This document shows positions 52,664-61,390 of a stretch of DNA of 64,000 nucleotides, in pieces. How positions within the stretch are numbered: position 1 is the first letter of the stretch; every line of letters starts with the position of its first letter. Location: positions 372,001 to 436,000 of the forward strand of contig CAVSZZ010000002.1 of NCBI GenBank assembly GCA_963732595.1. The letters are read 5' to 3'. The stretch is from JAFGXF01 sp963732595 (GTDB lineage Bacteria; Chloroflexota; Anaerolineae; Anaerolineales; Anaerolineaceae). The notes beneath the pieces were generated by a model, which was given only the letters and a program-made list of their open reading frames with translations, was not told where the DNA came from and did no database searches. The translations under genes were made by a program, and so were the position numbers.

Positions 52664-53248
52664 ATGAACCAACCCTATCTCGGACAAAAAATTAATGAAT
52701 TGAGGCAACTGAAAGGCCTCACCCAGGAAGCGCTGGCGGAGAAATGCGAGGTCAGCTCACGCACCATCCAGCGCATCGAAACCGGCGAAGTAGACCCGCG
52801 CGCCTACACCCTGCAGTGTCTGTCGGAAGCACTCGAGTTCGATTTCATCGAACTGGATGAGAACAAGGACAATCCGTGGCTGGCGCTCCTGCATCTCAGC
52901 AGCATCATCTGCATGGTGATCATCCCGCTAGTGTTGTGGTCCTGGAAGAAGAACTCGTCGCCCCGCATCGACCAGCAGGGACGCCAGGTGCTCAACTTCC
53001 AGATTACCATGACGCTGTCACTCTTTGCGGCAACGTTCTTCATGATCGTTGGCCTGCCCACACTGATCCTGTTGAGCATGGACATGGGAGAGGGATTCGT
53101 GATCTTGGCTTCAACGCTGGCCATATTAAGCATCCTTCCATTCCTCGTCATCGGCATCTTCAGCACCTTCCAGGGCGTGATGAATACCATTCGCTCGCTG
53201 TCAGACAGGCCGATCCACTACCCCCTGAGCATCCCATTCGTGAAATGA
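52664..53248 (+). CDS. XRE-type HTH protein with DUF4870-like membrane domain
   Basis: 194 aa, starting after AAAGGAGTTAACC. Residues 5-62 are an HTH_3 domain (LGQKINELRQLKGLTQEALAEKCEVSSRTIQRIETGEVDP). After a short linker, three TM helices of a DUF4870 domain follow: LLHLSSIICMVIIPLVLWSWKKN, DQQGRQVLNFQITM (signature) and the last two helices. It is a membrane-tethered regulator, probably sensing the membrane state. A perfect terminator follows. Confidence 0.88.
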   Translation: MNQPYLGQKINELRQLKGLTQEALAEKCEVSSRTIQRIETGEVDPRAYTLQCLSEALEFDFIELDENKDNPWLALLHLSSIICMVIIPLVLWSWKKNSSPRIDQQGRQVLNFQITMTLSLFAATFFMIVGLPTLILLSMDMGEGFVILASTLAILSILPFLVIGIFSTFQGVMNTIRSLSDRPIHYPLSIPFVK

Positions 53249-53258
53249 GAAGAAACAA

Positions 53259-53293
53259 AAATCCTAAGGGTTTCAAGTAAACCCTTAGGATTT
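53259..53293 (+). terminator. Intrinsic terminator
   Basis: A perfect 15-bp stem AAATCCTAAGGGTTT/AAACCCTTAGGATTT with a CAAGT loop, 10 bp after the HTH-DUF4870 stop. T-rich on both strands, so it may also serve the convergent rnhA gene. Confidence 0.85.
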
Positions 53294-53337
53294 ATATATC
53301 AACACGATATCGACCGGGGGATCTATCCAGCCAATGA

Positions 53338-53769
53338 TTACATATATTTCCGCAACGCGATCCTCGCCATCCTGTCGACGCGCTCGTTCTGGGGGTTGCC
53401 GGCATGCCCCTTCAGCCAGTGCCATTCGACCTTGCGGCCACTGATGGTCTTATCCAGTGCCTGCCACAGGTCCTTGTTCTTCAACTGGCCGCCTTTTCGT
53501 TTCCAGTTATTTTCCTTCCAGACCGGCATCCATTCGGTGATGCCCAGCTTGAGGTACTCGGAATCGGTGTAGACCGCCACTTCCCTGGCATCCGGGATGT
53601 TCTGCAAAGCCTTCAAGGCGGCGGTCAATTCCATGCGGTTATTGGTGGTCTCGCGGTGACCACCCGAGAACATGCGCTCGGCGCCATTGACGTTGACCAG
53701 GGCTGCCCAGCCACCTGGCCCCGGGTTGCCATAGCAGGCGCCATCGGTATACACGATCACTTTGCTCAT
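53338..53769 (-). CDS. rnhA: Ribonuclease HI
   Basis: 143 aa starting MSKVIVYTDGACYGNPGPGGWAAL (first 24 residues); a longer frame belongs to the upstream gene. The DEDD residues are visible: Asp in YTDGA, Glu in NRMELTAAL, Asp in VYTDSEYL, Asp in NERVDRMA, plus the handle Lys/Trp-rich WKENNWKRKGGQLKNKDLW. It removes RNA from RNA-DNA hybrids. The ATG overlaps the stop of the solute-binding gene (TAATG) behind GGGAGGAG, so it is translated by coupling. Confidence 0.95.
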   Translation of the reverse strand: MSKVIVYTDGACYGNPGPGGWAALVNVNGAERMFSGGHRETTNNRMELTAALKALQNIPDAREVAVYTDSEYLKLGITEWMPVWKENNWKRKGGQLKNKDLWQALDKTISGRKVEWHWLKGHAGNPQNERVDRMARIALRKYM

Positions 53770-55183
53770 TACTCTCCTCCCATATCGAGCAGTTCCAAGA
53801 ATGGTCGCATCCAGGTCTGATAACAAAATCGGGATCCCCTCAGCCCTGGTCTCGGGCTGGAACAACTGCCAGGCGGCATCCTCGAAGATTCGCCGGACGA
53901 TGCTCCATTCAGCGTCGTGCGGCGCGGCTGCGGGGATCTGCCATCGCGCTGAACACGTAGCTGTAGATGAGGTCGGAGGACCACTCGGCCTGCAGGGTGC
54001 TGACCGCCGAGCGACGGCCGGGCCATGTTCCGGTCACCTGTGACATGCGCACCTGCTGGAGTGGTTCGCTCATCCAGCGCAGGAAGACCCAGGCAGCCAT
54101 CTGGCGTTCGGGTTGAGATGAGACCAGGAAATAATTGGAGCCATCCAGTATCATCTGCGGCTCACCTGACTGGCGCGGGTAGGGGAGCAGGATCCACTGG
54201 TCGGTACTGCCGGTACGCGAAAAGGCCGCGCGTTGTTGGCTGACTTGCTCCAGCGAACCGGAGACCAGCAGGGCATAACGGGTCGTTAAATAATCATACG
54301 GCGTGGCGGCCTTGCCGAGCCAGGCACAGCCCTTGATCTCCAGATTCTTCAGGTAATCCAGCCCGGATTTGACTTCGGGCAGATCGAAGGCATATGGTGC
54401 GCCAGCTGGAACCGGGAAATCGAAAGCCGCCAGCCAGGCCAGCATTGAGGCAGCGTCGTTCGTCACCAGCCAGCCGCCCGTGCCGTTGTTCTCACGGGTG
54501 CCATCCTTCAGGTTGGCCTGTTCTGCTTTGCAGGATTGCAGCAGGAAATCCTCATGGTCCTGCGGGGGATTGTTGAAGCCGAGCTCCAGCCCCCAGGTCA
54601 GGTTGTAAAAGAGAAATTGGGCATCTGTCTCAGCCGGGATGCCATACTGACTCCCGCTGGTCTGACCGAGCTGCCAGACCGCATCGATCAGGTCCGCCTT
54701 CTCCTCATTGGAAAATCCCCACACCAGGCTGGCCAGGTATTCATCCAGAGCGATCAAAGGCAGGCCGGCAGCTTGCAAGCTGAAAGCTTCCTCAGGTGCA
54801 GCGATGAAAAGATCCGGCAAGGTTTCCGGTTCCGCGAGGGCACCGGACAGGCTGTCCAATAATGCCATGTCACCCCCCCAGGGAACCAGCTCGATGGTGA
54901 TGCCATAATCATTGGTCCGGTTGAAATCCTGGACCAGGTAGGAAAGCTGGTCACCGCGATCCTCCAGCCAGGGGCTCCACAGCGTCAGGTTCTGACCTTC
55001 CAGATCCGCCCCGGTAAGGTCGATATGCCCGGGCAAGGGCGTAGCTGTCGGGGTGGCGGTCTGGATATTGACCACCGGTTGAGCCGAGGGAGTCACGCTG
55101 GCAGCCTGGCAGGCGCTCACCAGGATCAGGATAAGAACGATGACCGCCGAAATTACTCCCCTACTTCGCTTCAAAGGCTGCAT
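53769..55183 (-). pseudogene. Extracellular solute-binding lipoprotein (sugar ABC-type), C-terminal frameshifts
   Basis: It starts MQPLKRSRGVISAV one base after the stop of the M50 gene; lipobox LILVSAC. The body has TPTATPLPGHIDLTGADLEGQNLTLWSPW and, in the middle, solute-binding protein family 1 features (LPDLFIAAPEEAF, YGIPAETDAQFLFYNLTWG, YFLVSSQPERQMAAWVFLRWMSEP). The frame is lost near 53.92 kb and continues as DAEWSIVRRIFEDAAWQLFQPETRAEGIP, then once more near 53.79 kb to end ELLDMGGE. Two single-base removals give about 470 aa. No ABC permease or ATPase is nearby, so transport must use distant partners, or the protein has another role. Confidence 0.8.
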
Positions 55184-55184
55184 C

Positions 55185-56402
55185 CTAGCCACCAAAAGTC
55201 ACCAATGGAACCGGGCTGAAGACCAAAACGAAGATAACCAGCATGATGACGCCCATGATGCGGCGGCGTTTGTCGATCGGCGTAATCTCGTCCAGGACCT
55301 CCGCCCGCACGCGCCCAAGGAACAGCAGCATAAACATCCACAACCACCACCCACTCCACACCAGGCCGAGCACACCCAGGGCGATCACGATCACCGGCAG
55401 GAGCCTGGACATGCGTTTGGGTCCGATCAACGTGCTGAGGATATGCCCGCCATCCAGTTGCCCGGCGGGGATCAGATTCAGGCAGGTCACCAGCAGCCCC
55501 GCCCAGCCGGCCCACACGATCGGGCTGATGATCACGTCGGTCCCGCCCAACGGCAGCGGGCTGCCGGTAAAGAAATACTTCACCCAGTAAAGGAAGGGGG
55601 ACATGGTGCCAAAATCCACCGGCACCGGCAGCCACTGGTTGAAGACCAGTTTTTTAGCGAGCAGGTACAGGATGGAATTGCCCTCTATGGTGTAGGACAT
55701 GCCCTGGGCGATGACCGCCGGGATCTGGTCGAGGTGGGACTGGGTCAGGCCAAAGATCAGAATGGGGATGGCAAATACCAGGCCTGCGAGCGGTCCGGTG
55801 ATCGCGATGTCGAACAGGACCTTGCGGTTGCGTGGCAATTCCTTGATGTTGATAAAAGCACCCAGCGTGCCGAGCAACGACATCGGGAACGGGATGAAAT
55901 ACGGCAGGGTGACTCGCACGTTATGGTGGCGGCCGGCCAGGTAATGGCCGAACTCATGCGCACCCAGGATGGTCAGCAGGCTGACCGCGAAGGGCAGCCC
56001 TGCCACCAGCAGATCCAGGACATCTCGAATTGAACGGATCGTAAAGGCGTCACTCCCCACCTCCAACGACAGGCTCGCACCGGTCAGCATGACGCTGAGC
56101 AATGTGGCGATGAACAACACAATGTTCCACCACGGATTGGAGATTCGCGGGCTGGTCAGACGTGGGATGAGCAGGACGACATGGCGGTCCTCCTCCCAGC
56201 GAAAGAGCGGGGTAATCTGCTGGGGCTTCAGTTCATCGGATAATCGCGCATAGGCTGCCTCGCTGTCGGGATCGTATAGTTTTCCGCGGAAACGGGCAAT
56301 GTAATGTCCCTTGGCGTCACCATAAGTCACATCCTCGACAGACAGGTAACGCGCCACGATGGCAGCGGTCAGATCTTGTAAGTTATTTGTAAGGTCACTC
56401 AT
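55185..56402 (-). CDS. Site-2 protease family membrane metallopeptidase (M50)
   Basis: 405 aa. The cytoplasmic N-terminus of about 95 residues precedes the TM core. LGAHEFGHYLAGRHHNVRVTLPYFIPFP carries HExxH; CLNLIPAGQLDGGHIL is the second motif (NxxPxxxLDG) with the Asp ligand. It belongs to the EGY1/cyanobacterial-type S2P group that lacks a PDZ domain. Such proteases cut TM segments of anti-sigma factors or signalling proteins. One base separates its stop from the next start. Confidence 0.92.
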   Translation of the reverse strand: MSDLTNNLQDLTAAIVARYLSVEDVTYGDAKGHYIARFRGKLYDPDSEAAYARLSDELKPQQITPLFRWEEDRHVVLLIPRLTSPRISNPWWNIVLFIATLLSVMLTGASLSLEVGSDAFTIRSIRDVLDLLVAGLPFAVSLLTILGAHEFGHYLAGRHHNVRVTLPYFIPFPMSLLGTLGAFINIKELPRNRKVLFDIAITGPLAGLVFAIPILIFGLTQSHLDQIPAVIAQGMSYTIEGNSILYLLAKKLVFNQWLPVPVDFGTMSPFLYWVKYFFTGSPLPLGGTDVIISPIVWAGWAGLLVTCLNLIPAGQLDGGHILSTLIGPKRMSRLLPVIVIALGVLGLVWSGWWLWMFMLLFLGRVRAEVLDEITPIDKRRRIMGVIMLVIFVLVFSPVPLVTFGG

Positions 56403-56482
56403 TCGTTATTTTCGGAACTTTTGATCGAATCCTACGTTATAACAGTACGTATCACATGCTCGGCACATCCCGTCGAAACAGG

Positions 56483-56576
56483 CGGGAATGGATGGGAGTC
56501 GAACCCACCGCGGCCCGCAAAGCGACCCGCCGCCGGTTTTGAAGACCGGGAAGTCCACCGGGACCTATCCACTCCC
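56483..56576 (-). tRNA. selC: tRNA-Sec (anticodon TCA)
   Basis: 94 nt. The 8-bp acceptor GGGAGTGG/CCATTCCC (one G-T pair), 6-bp D stem AGGTCC/GGACTT, anticodon arm CCGGT-CTTCAAA-ACCGG, a long GC-rich variable arm (GGCGGG...) and T arm TTCGACT fit bacterial tRNA-Sec. Discriminator G; CCA not fully encoded (GCCT follows). No selA, selB or selD is in the window. Confidence 0.9.
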
Positions 56577-56749
56577 ACCCACAAGGATAACCGAACGCGA
56601 TGCAGGATGCAAGGGCAGTGCAACGGATTGAGTAATTTTGTTTGAGTTTTATTGAAACTCTTGTATTATTGGGAATAGTTGGTATACTTAAAAATTGTGG
56701 ACAAAAATATAGAATTCTTATTCTATAAATGAAGAGGTTTTGAAATCTA

Positions 56750-57949
56750 ATGGAAAAGAACAGTTTTACCGAAATGGAACAGGATAGCGAAAAGCCTCCC
56801 TCTATAAAGCCGCAACCGGCTCGTCCCTGGCGAGTGGCTGTCATTGCGAACATGAAGGGGGAGACATCGCTGCCATTCGAAGGACCTGCTGATGCCGGTG
56901 CGGAATTTGACCGAAAGGAAACGATCGAAGCCATTTGTGACTCGATCGCATCCGACGGACACAAATCATTTTTCCTCCCCGCCGACAACAACCTGCCCTA
57001 CGCACTCCGCGATCTGAAGCCGGATATCTGCTTCAATATCGCAGAAGGCCTGGGTGGTGACGCCCGTGAAGCCCAGGTGCCTGCGCTGCTCGAGATGCTG
57101 CGCATCCCCTATACGGCCTCGCGCGTACTGGCCAACGCCATCGCGCTCGACAAGACCATGACCAAGCGTATCTGGCGTGATCGCGGCCTGCCGATCGCCG
57201 AATTCCAGGAATTCGTGAACGGCTCTGAGCCCCTTTCACCCATGCTGCACTTTCCGCTGTTCGCCAAGCCGGCCCGCGAGGGCACCGGCATGGGCGTCGA
57301 CGGCAAAGCCATCCTGCATAACATGCGCGAGCTGCGCCATCGCGTGGCCTGGATCATCAAGGAATACCAGCAGCCCGCCCTGGTCGAGGAATACCTTCCC
57401 GGTCGTGAGTTCACCATCGGCGTGCTCGGTCGTGAAGATGCCCACATCTTCAGCCGCCGCCCCGACCTGTATCGCAGCGATGGATTCCATCGCTTCAATA
57501 CCTTGGAAGTGGATGCGGCCAGCAACACGGTCACACCCGGCATCTACGGACACACGGCCAAGACGCTCACCAATGAAGATGAGGGTGTTCCCGGATTCAT
57601 CTGCCCGGCCAACGTCACCCGCCCGCTCGGCGAGAAACTGCATCGTCTGGCAGTCGCCGGCCACAAGGCCATCGGCTCACTGGATGTTTCCCGCGTGGAC
57701 ATGCGCATGGATGCCTTCGGTCAGCCCAAACTGATCGAGATCAACACCCTGCCCGGTTTGACCCCCGGCTTCAGCGACCTGTGTGTGATCGCCAATTCAG
57801 AGGGCATCACCTATCGTGACCTCATCCTCGAGATCCTTTACCTGGGTGCCTCACGCTTCAAGCTGCTCGAACCCGCCGCTTTCGGCCCGTTCAACATGGA
57901 AGCCCTCAAGTCCCGCAAGGTACGCGAATCGGTGGTTGTACGCAACTAA
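56750..57949 (+). CDS. D-alanine--D-alanine ligase-like ATP-grasp protein (copy 2)
   Basis: 399 aa, longer than DdlB because of an N-terminal extension. Core signatures: LKPDICFNIAEGLGGDAREAQVPALLEMLRIPYTAS (the HGxxGEDG-like loop here NIAEGLGGDAREAQ), FPLFAKPAREGTGMGVDGKA, VEEYLPGREFTIGVLG, SLDVSRVDMRMDAFGQPKLIEINTLPGLTPGFSDL. The last retains the family's NTLPGLTP. The substrate-loop differences from DdlB suggest another amino-acid or peptide ligation. A terminator follows. Not in a peptidoglycan operon. Confidence 0.85.
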   Translation: MEKNSFTEMEQDSEKPPSIKPQPARPWRVAVIANMKGETSLPFEGPADAGAEFDRKETIEAICDSIASDGHKSFFLPADNNLPYALRDLKPDICFNIAEGLGGDAREAQVPALLEMLRIPYTASRVLANAIALDKTMTKRIWRDRGLPIAEFQEFVNGSEPLSPMLHFPLFAKPAREGTGMGVDGKAILHNMRELRHRVAWIIKEYQQPALVEEYLPGREFTIGVLGREDAHIFSRRPDLYRSDGFHRFNTLEVDAASNTVTPGIYGHTAKTLTNEDEGVPGFICPANVTRPLGEKLHRLAVAGHKAIGSLDVSRVDMRMDAFGQPKLIEINTLPGLTPGFSDLCVIANSEGITYRDLILEILYLGASRFKLLEPAAFGPFNMEALKSRKVRESVVVRN

Positions 57950-57973
57950 GCACACACCTGTCAAAGTGCTACC

Positions 57974-57998
57974 AAAGCGCCTGTGATCCAGGCGCTTT
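57974..57998 (+). terminator. Intrinsic terminator
   Basis: 10-bp stem AAAGCGCCTG/CAGGCGCTTT with a five-base loop, then TTATTTGGG, 25 bp after the ligase stop codon. Confidence 0.85.
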
Positions 57999-58053
57999 TT
58001 ATTTGGGTACCTTTGATAGGCACTTCATCCGCCACCTCATAGAGGTGCCGCTG

Positions 58054-58605
58054 CTATTTAATGAAGGGAAACGGGAAGGTTTGGATCAGCCAGGGAGAGA
58101 TACCCAACATGACCAGGCCGGCCAGCAGACCGAGCAACATCCCGACCACAATGTCCGACAGATAATGCACACCCAGCGCCACGCGAGCCAGCGCCACCAG
58201 CGGCGCCCAGATCAGGAGCAGCAGGCCGAACCACAGGGGTCCCAGCCCGATTGCCAGGACGGCCAGAAAGACCGCGCGCGCTGCATGTCCGGATGGGAAG
58301 GAATGCGGGTCGGTGTTGCGGTAGATGGCACCCCACTCGCCGGCCGGACGCCGGCGGCGGACGGTGAACTTGATCACCAGGACCAACACCGCCAGCCCAA
58401 GCAGGCCGATCGCCATCAGGGCAGACAGCGTGTGCCAGTGACCTTTTACAAAAAGCCAGACCAGGAAGAGGGCTGCCAACCAGAACCACGAGTCACCTGA
58501 ATGGGCGAAGAAGACCATCAAGCCGCGAAAGAACCCGTGGGACTCCTTCTGACGCAAGTGTGAGGATGCCCGGTAATCGAATTCGAGAATCCTGCGCAGC
58601 ATCAC
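58054..58605 (-). CDS. PAP2-family membrane phosphatase
   Basis: 183 aa with about five hydrophobic segments. The three PAP2 motifs are complete: KFTVRRRRPAGE (KxxxxxxRP), HSFPSGHAARA (PSGH) and ARVALGVHYLSDIVVG (SRxxxxxHxxxD, here A-R). It dephosphorylates lipid phosphates such as undecaprenyl diphosphate or phosphatidate. It overlaps the upstream nucleotidyltransferase gene by four bases, hinting at a shared role in lipid-linked intermediates. Confidence 0.92.
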   Translation of the reverse strand: MMLRRILEFDYRASSHLRQKESHGFFRGLMVFFAHSGDSWFWLAALFLVWLFVKGHWHTLSALMAIGLLGLAVLVLVIKFTVRRRRPAGEWGAIYRNTDPHSFPSGHAARAVFLAVLAIGLGPLWFGLLLLIWAPLVALARVALGVHYLSDIVVGMLLGLLAGLVMLGISPWLIQTFPFPFIK

Positions 58606-59375
58606 TGCTTCCCCCGGGCCAGATCCTTGCGGATGATCTCGAGTTGAAAATCCTTGTCGACATCCATGCCCATTTCAGGGTAGGGTGTAAAGGACACCCG
58701 CCCGGTCAAACCCAGGCGCCGGGTGACGATCCCGACTGCCTTCTGGAGATCGACCTTGCGTAGGAGCATCAGGATCAGGATGTCATAACCGATAATGGCC
58801 GCCTGTTTCAGCGGGCTCTTGCGCGCAGATAACAGGTCCTTCCAGCGGGCAGCCGGATTCAAGACCTTCTCTGCCCGAATGAGGAAGATGTCCGCTGAAC
58901 ACAGATCGGCATCCTTGAAATGGGTGTAGGTGCGGCGCGATTCCGGGTAGCGTTTCTCCATATCCTGTTGACGAATGGTGAAATAGTGCAGGTCGACATC
59001 TGCCAGTGCCTGCTGCGCAATGACCCAATCCACCATTTCGGTCGTCAGTGCGGGGATATCCGATGAGGTCATCAGGAAGATATTCGTCTCTGGGTCGAAT
59101 GCCACCAAAGCTTCAACACCTGCGATGACATTTTCCAGGGCTTCCCCGTTGTCGTTGACATAATGAATGGGTTTGCGGGATTTCAGACCGGTGGTCTCCG
59201 GCAGTCCAACCACAAAGATCGCATCGATCTGCTTTGAGCCGTTCACGGCATCCAGGATCCACTGGATCATGGGCTTACCATTCACATCCACCAGGGCCTT
59301 GGGGATGCCCTGTGTCTGTTCGTATAAATGCTCTCCCGGTTTTGGGATACCGCCGGCGGTGATCAGGGCATGCAT
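58602..59375 (-). CDS. MobA-like / NTP-transferase family nucleotidyltransferase
   Basis: 257 aa. MHALITAGGIPKPGEHLYEQTQGIPKALVDVNGKPMIQWILDAV is the nucleotide-binding N-terminus (GG..., PKALVDVNGKPMIQW; residues 1-44). IFLMTSSDIPALTTEMVDWV holds the metal-binding Asp. The C-terminal part (GRVSFTPYPEMGMDVDKDFQLEIIRKDL) is typical of NTP transferases that act in cofactor or lipid-sugar synthesis. It is followed by the PAP2 gene and preceded by the quinate-dehydrogenase-like gene two bases away. Confidence 0.85.
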   Translation of the reverse strand: MHALITAGGIPKPGEHLYEQTQGIPKALVDVNGKPMIQWILDAVNGSKQIDAIFVVGLPETTGLKSRKPIHYVNDNGEALENVIAGVEALVAFDPETNIFLMTSSDIPALTTEMVDWVIAQQALADVDLHYFTIRQQDMEKRYPESRRTYTHFKDADLCSADIFLIRAEKVLNPAARWKDLLSARKSPLKQAAIIGYDILILMLLRKVDLQKAVGIVTRRLGLTGRVSFTPYPEMGMDVDKDFQLEIIRKDLARGKQ

Positions 59376-59377
59376 GC

Positions 59378-60304
59378 TCAGTTCAACTCTCGCAGCTGGG
59401 GTTCCAATTTAAGTTTCTCCAAATAGCCCTCAACATCTTTGAAATAAGCGTCCGCGTGGCGATAATCCACCGGTTCACGCCGGCCGCTGGCAGCCACCAG
59501 TGCAGCCTCCATCATATTGGTCCCGAAAGAGCGCCCTTCCAGCACCGGTGTTGAAGTCACCAGGTATTTGACCCCGGCTTGCTTGAACAATTTCACATCG
59601 GCCTCCGTGGTGGTGTTGGTCACCACCACTTTGCCGGTCATATCATCCGGCATATAGCGGGTTATATAGTGACTATCCCCGGCAATGACGGTAGCCCTCT
59701 TAAAGTGCTGCACGGCCTTGGGCGTGCGTTTCTCCTGCGACTCACCCACCGGGTAGACCCAGCTGAAGGGAAGCCGTGAGACGACCGGTACCAGCCCGGC
59801 CGCCATCCTTTTTAAACCGGCAACCGAGCGCAGCGGGATGGGGATACCCAGCGTCAGGTAAAGATCGCCATAGACCGCCACGTATTTCAGATCCTCAAAG
59901 GATTTCACCATGCCCCAGCGGTCCACACCGGCGGTCATGAACAGCGTACGGCCACGCTCATCCAGATAAGGCTTGATCTTCTTCTCAAGGAATTCAGCAA
60001 CATGACGTTCGAGCGTGAGCTTTAAGCCATGCCCATCCACCACGGGGGTGGTCTTCACAAAGCGGACCAGGGATGAAACGGAATGCAGCGGATACCAGTG
60101 CTCATCGATCAACAAGCCCAGGTCTGCGCCTCCCACCCCGAAGGCATCCACCTTGCCATCCAGGTCCTGGTACATCCTGGCAGCTGCTTCCATATCCCCA
60201 TCCGTCCCGATCCTTTCCAGGGTGACCTTCTCGCCCAGCAGGTTGATCTCAACCTTTTTATCGCGCTTGGATGACCCGATGGAGATGCTGACAGCTCGTT
60301 TCAT
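59378..60304 (-). CDS. Protein of the 'quinate 5-dehydrogenase' annotation group, function unproven
   Basis: Start at MKRAVSISIGSSKRDKKVEI after GAAGGATCTCT; a longer frame upstream crosses the divergent promoter region and is spurious. The 308-aa protein has ISIGSSKRDKKVE, ERIGTDGDMEAAARMYQDLDGKVDAFGVGGADLGL and a C-terminal Rossmann-like segment (VVVTNTTTEADVKLFKQAGVKYLVTSTP). Relatives in other bacteria are named quinate 5-dehydrogenase from weak similarity; I see no clear shikimate-dehydrogenase NADP loop. It shares its promoter region with the GntR gene and may be part of that regulon. Confidence 0.65.
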   Translation of the reverse strand: MKRAVSISIGSSKRDKKVEINLLGEKVTLERIGTDGDMEAAARMYQDLDGKVDAFGVGGADLGLLIDEHWYPLHSVSSLVRFVKTTPVVDGHGLKLTLERHVAEFLEKKIKPYLDERGRTLFMTAGVDRWGMVKSFEDLKYVAVYGDLYLTLGIPIPLRSVAGLKRMAAGLVPVVSRLPFSWVYPVGESQEKRTPKAVQHFKRATVIAGDSHYITRYMPDDMTGKVVVTNTTTEADVKLFKQAGVKYLVTSTPVLEGRSFGTNMMEAALVAASGRREPVDYRHADAYFKDVEGYLEKLKLEPQLRELN

Positions 60305-60496
60305 AGAGATCCTTCTATTCAGGTGGTATTTTTTTGGTAAATAATAACTATTAATTCCTATAACGATTGACTTTCCTTTAATATCATTTATAATTATAGT
60401 TATAGTTATAATGATGATATAACAATTTTCCAGAAAGCCAAGCAAATCGACTATATCATAGAAATTGGAAACTGAAAACTCAACGGAAGGCGGAAT
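60305..60496. promoter_or_regulatory. Divergent AT-rich promoter region of the GntR cluster
   Basis: Very AT-rich, with consecutive TTATAG/TTATAAT units around 60382-60410 (AATTATAGTTATAGTTATAA). These are good candidates for GntR/HutC-type operators, and they lie between two divergent starts, so both directions may be controlled together. Confidence 0.5.
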
Positions 60497-61267
60497 ATGA
60501 ACATGGTTGCCAATGTAAGTCATGAGAGCGCTACCCCACTGTATGAGCAGTTGAAATTGATGTTGCGCGACAAGATCATGCTGGGTGAGATATTGCCTGG
60601 TACCCTCCTGCCGACCGAGGCTGCGTTTTGCGACATGTACAAGATCAGCCGCATCACGGTTCGCAAGGCTCTCGGTGACCTGGAAGCGGAAGGCTTTATC
60701 ACCCGCATCCAGGGCAAAGGCTCGATCGTCACCCACAGCCGCATCAAGGAAAACTGGACCCACATCGCCGGTTTCACCGATACGGTCAAGGCCTCAGGAC
60801 GCACGACCCATTCCAAGATCCTGGCGATCGAAACCATCCCCGGATCGGTCACGCTGCACAATCTGTTCAACCTTCCGCTGGACCCACCCCAGAAATTCGT
60901 CACCATCAAGCGGCTGCGCTACGTCGACGACATCCCGGCCGCGATCATGACCGCCTACGTTCGGGAAGAGTTGGGCGAGAAGATTAAAAACCGCAAACTG
61001 GAAAACCTGTCCTTCTACAAACTCTATGAAGAAGTCACCGGACGCAAGGTGATCCGCAACGAAGCCTCCCTCACCCCGGTGCTGGCCAACCAGGAAGCCA
61101 TCGACCTGCTGAAGGTCAAGCCCGGCACCCCGCATTTCTTCTTCAAAGGTATCACCTACATCGAAGGCGACATCCCGGTCGAGTTGAATTACGCCACCTT
61201 CCGCGGAGACACCTTCGAGTTTTCATCGAACATTTACCGCCTGACCCAGTCTGAAAAAGGCAAGTGA
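60497..61267 (+). CDS. GntR/HutC-family transcriptional regulator with UTRA domain
   Basis: 256 aa after GGAAGGCGGAAT. The winged HTH is YEQLKLMLRDKIMLGEILPGTLLPTEAAFCDMYKISRITVRKALGDLEAEGFITRIQGKGSIV (about 14-76). The UTRA ligand-binding domain follows (HIAGFTDTVKASGR, RLRYVDDIPAAIMTAYV, FFFKGITYIEGDIPVELNYATFRGD). Members bind phosphorylated sugars or amino sugars (NagR type) or histidine-pathway acids. It leads the BtpA-SIS-MFS genes, so an amino-sugar or phosphosugar ligand is plausible. Confidence 0.92.
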   Translation: MNMVANVSHESATPLYEQLKLMLRDKIMLGEILPGTLLPTEAAFCDMYKISRITVRKALGDLEAEGFITRIQGKGSIVTHSRIKENWTHIAGFTDTVKASGRTTHSKILAIETIPGSVTLHNLFNLPLDPPQKFVTIKRLRYVDDIPAAIMTAYVREELGEKIKNRKLENLSFYKLYEEVTGRKVIRNEASLTPVLANQEAIDLLKVKPGTPHFFFKGITYIEGDIPVELNYATFRGDTFEFSSNIYRLTQSEKGK

Positions 61268-61390
61268 TCCGGTTCGTATGATCGATAACCAATCACCACG
61301 ACCGCCGGGGGATGACCTCGACGGTCGTGCCTGTTAACCAAGGCCGCCAGGGTTCGCCCTGGGTCATCCAATTCACATAGAGGTCCGTCC

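Noticed and set aside
55140..56033. 297-codon rightward frame antisense to the M50 gene
   Set aside because: Composition is Gln/His/Asp-rich shadow coding; the opposite strand has a clear protease.
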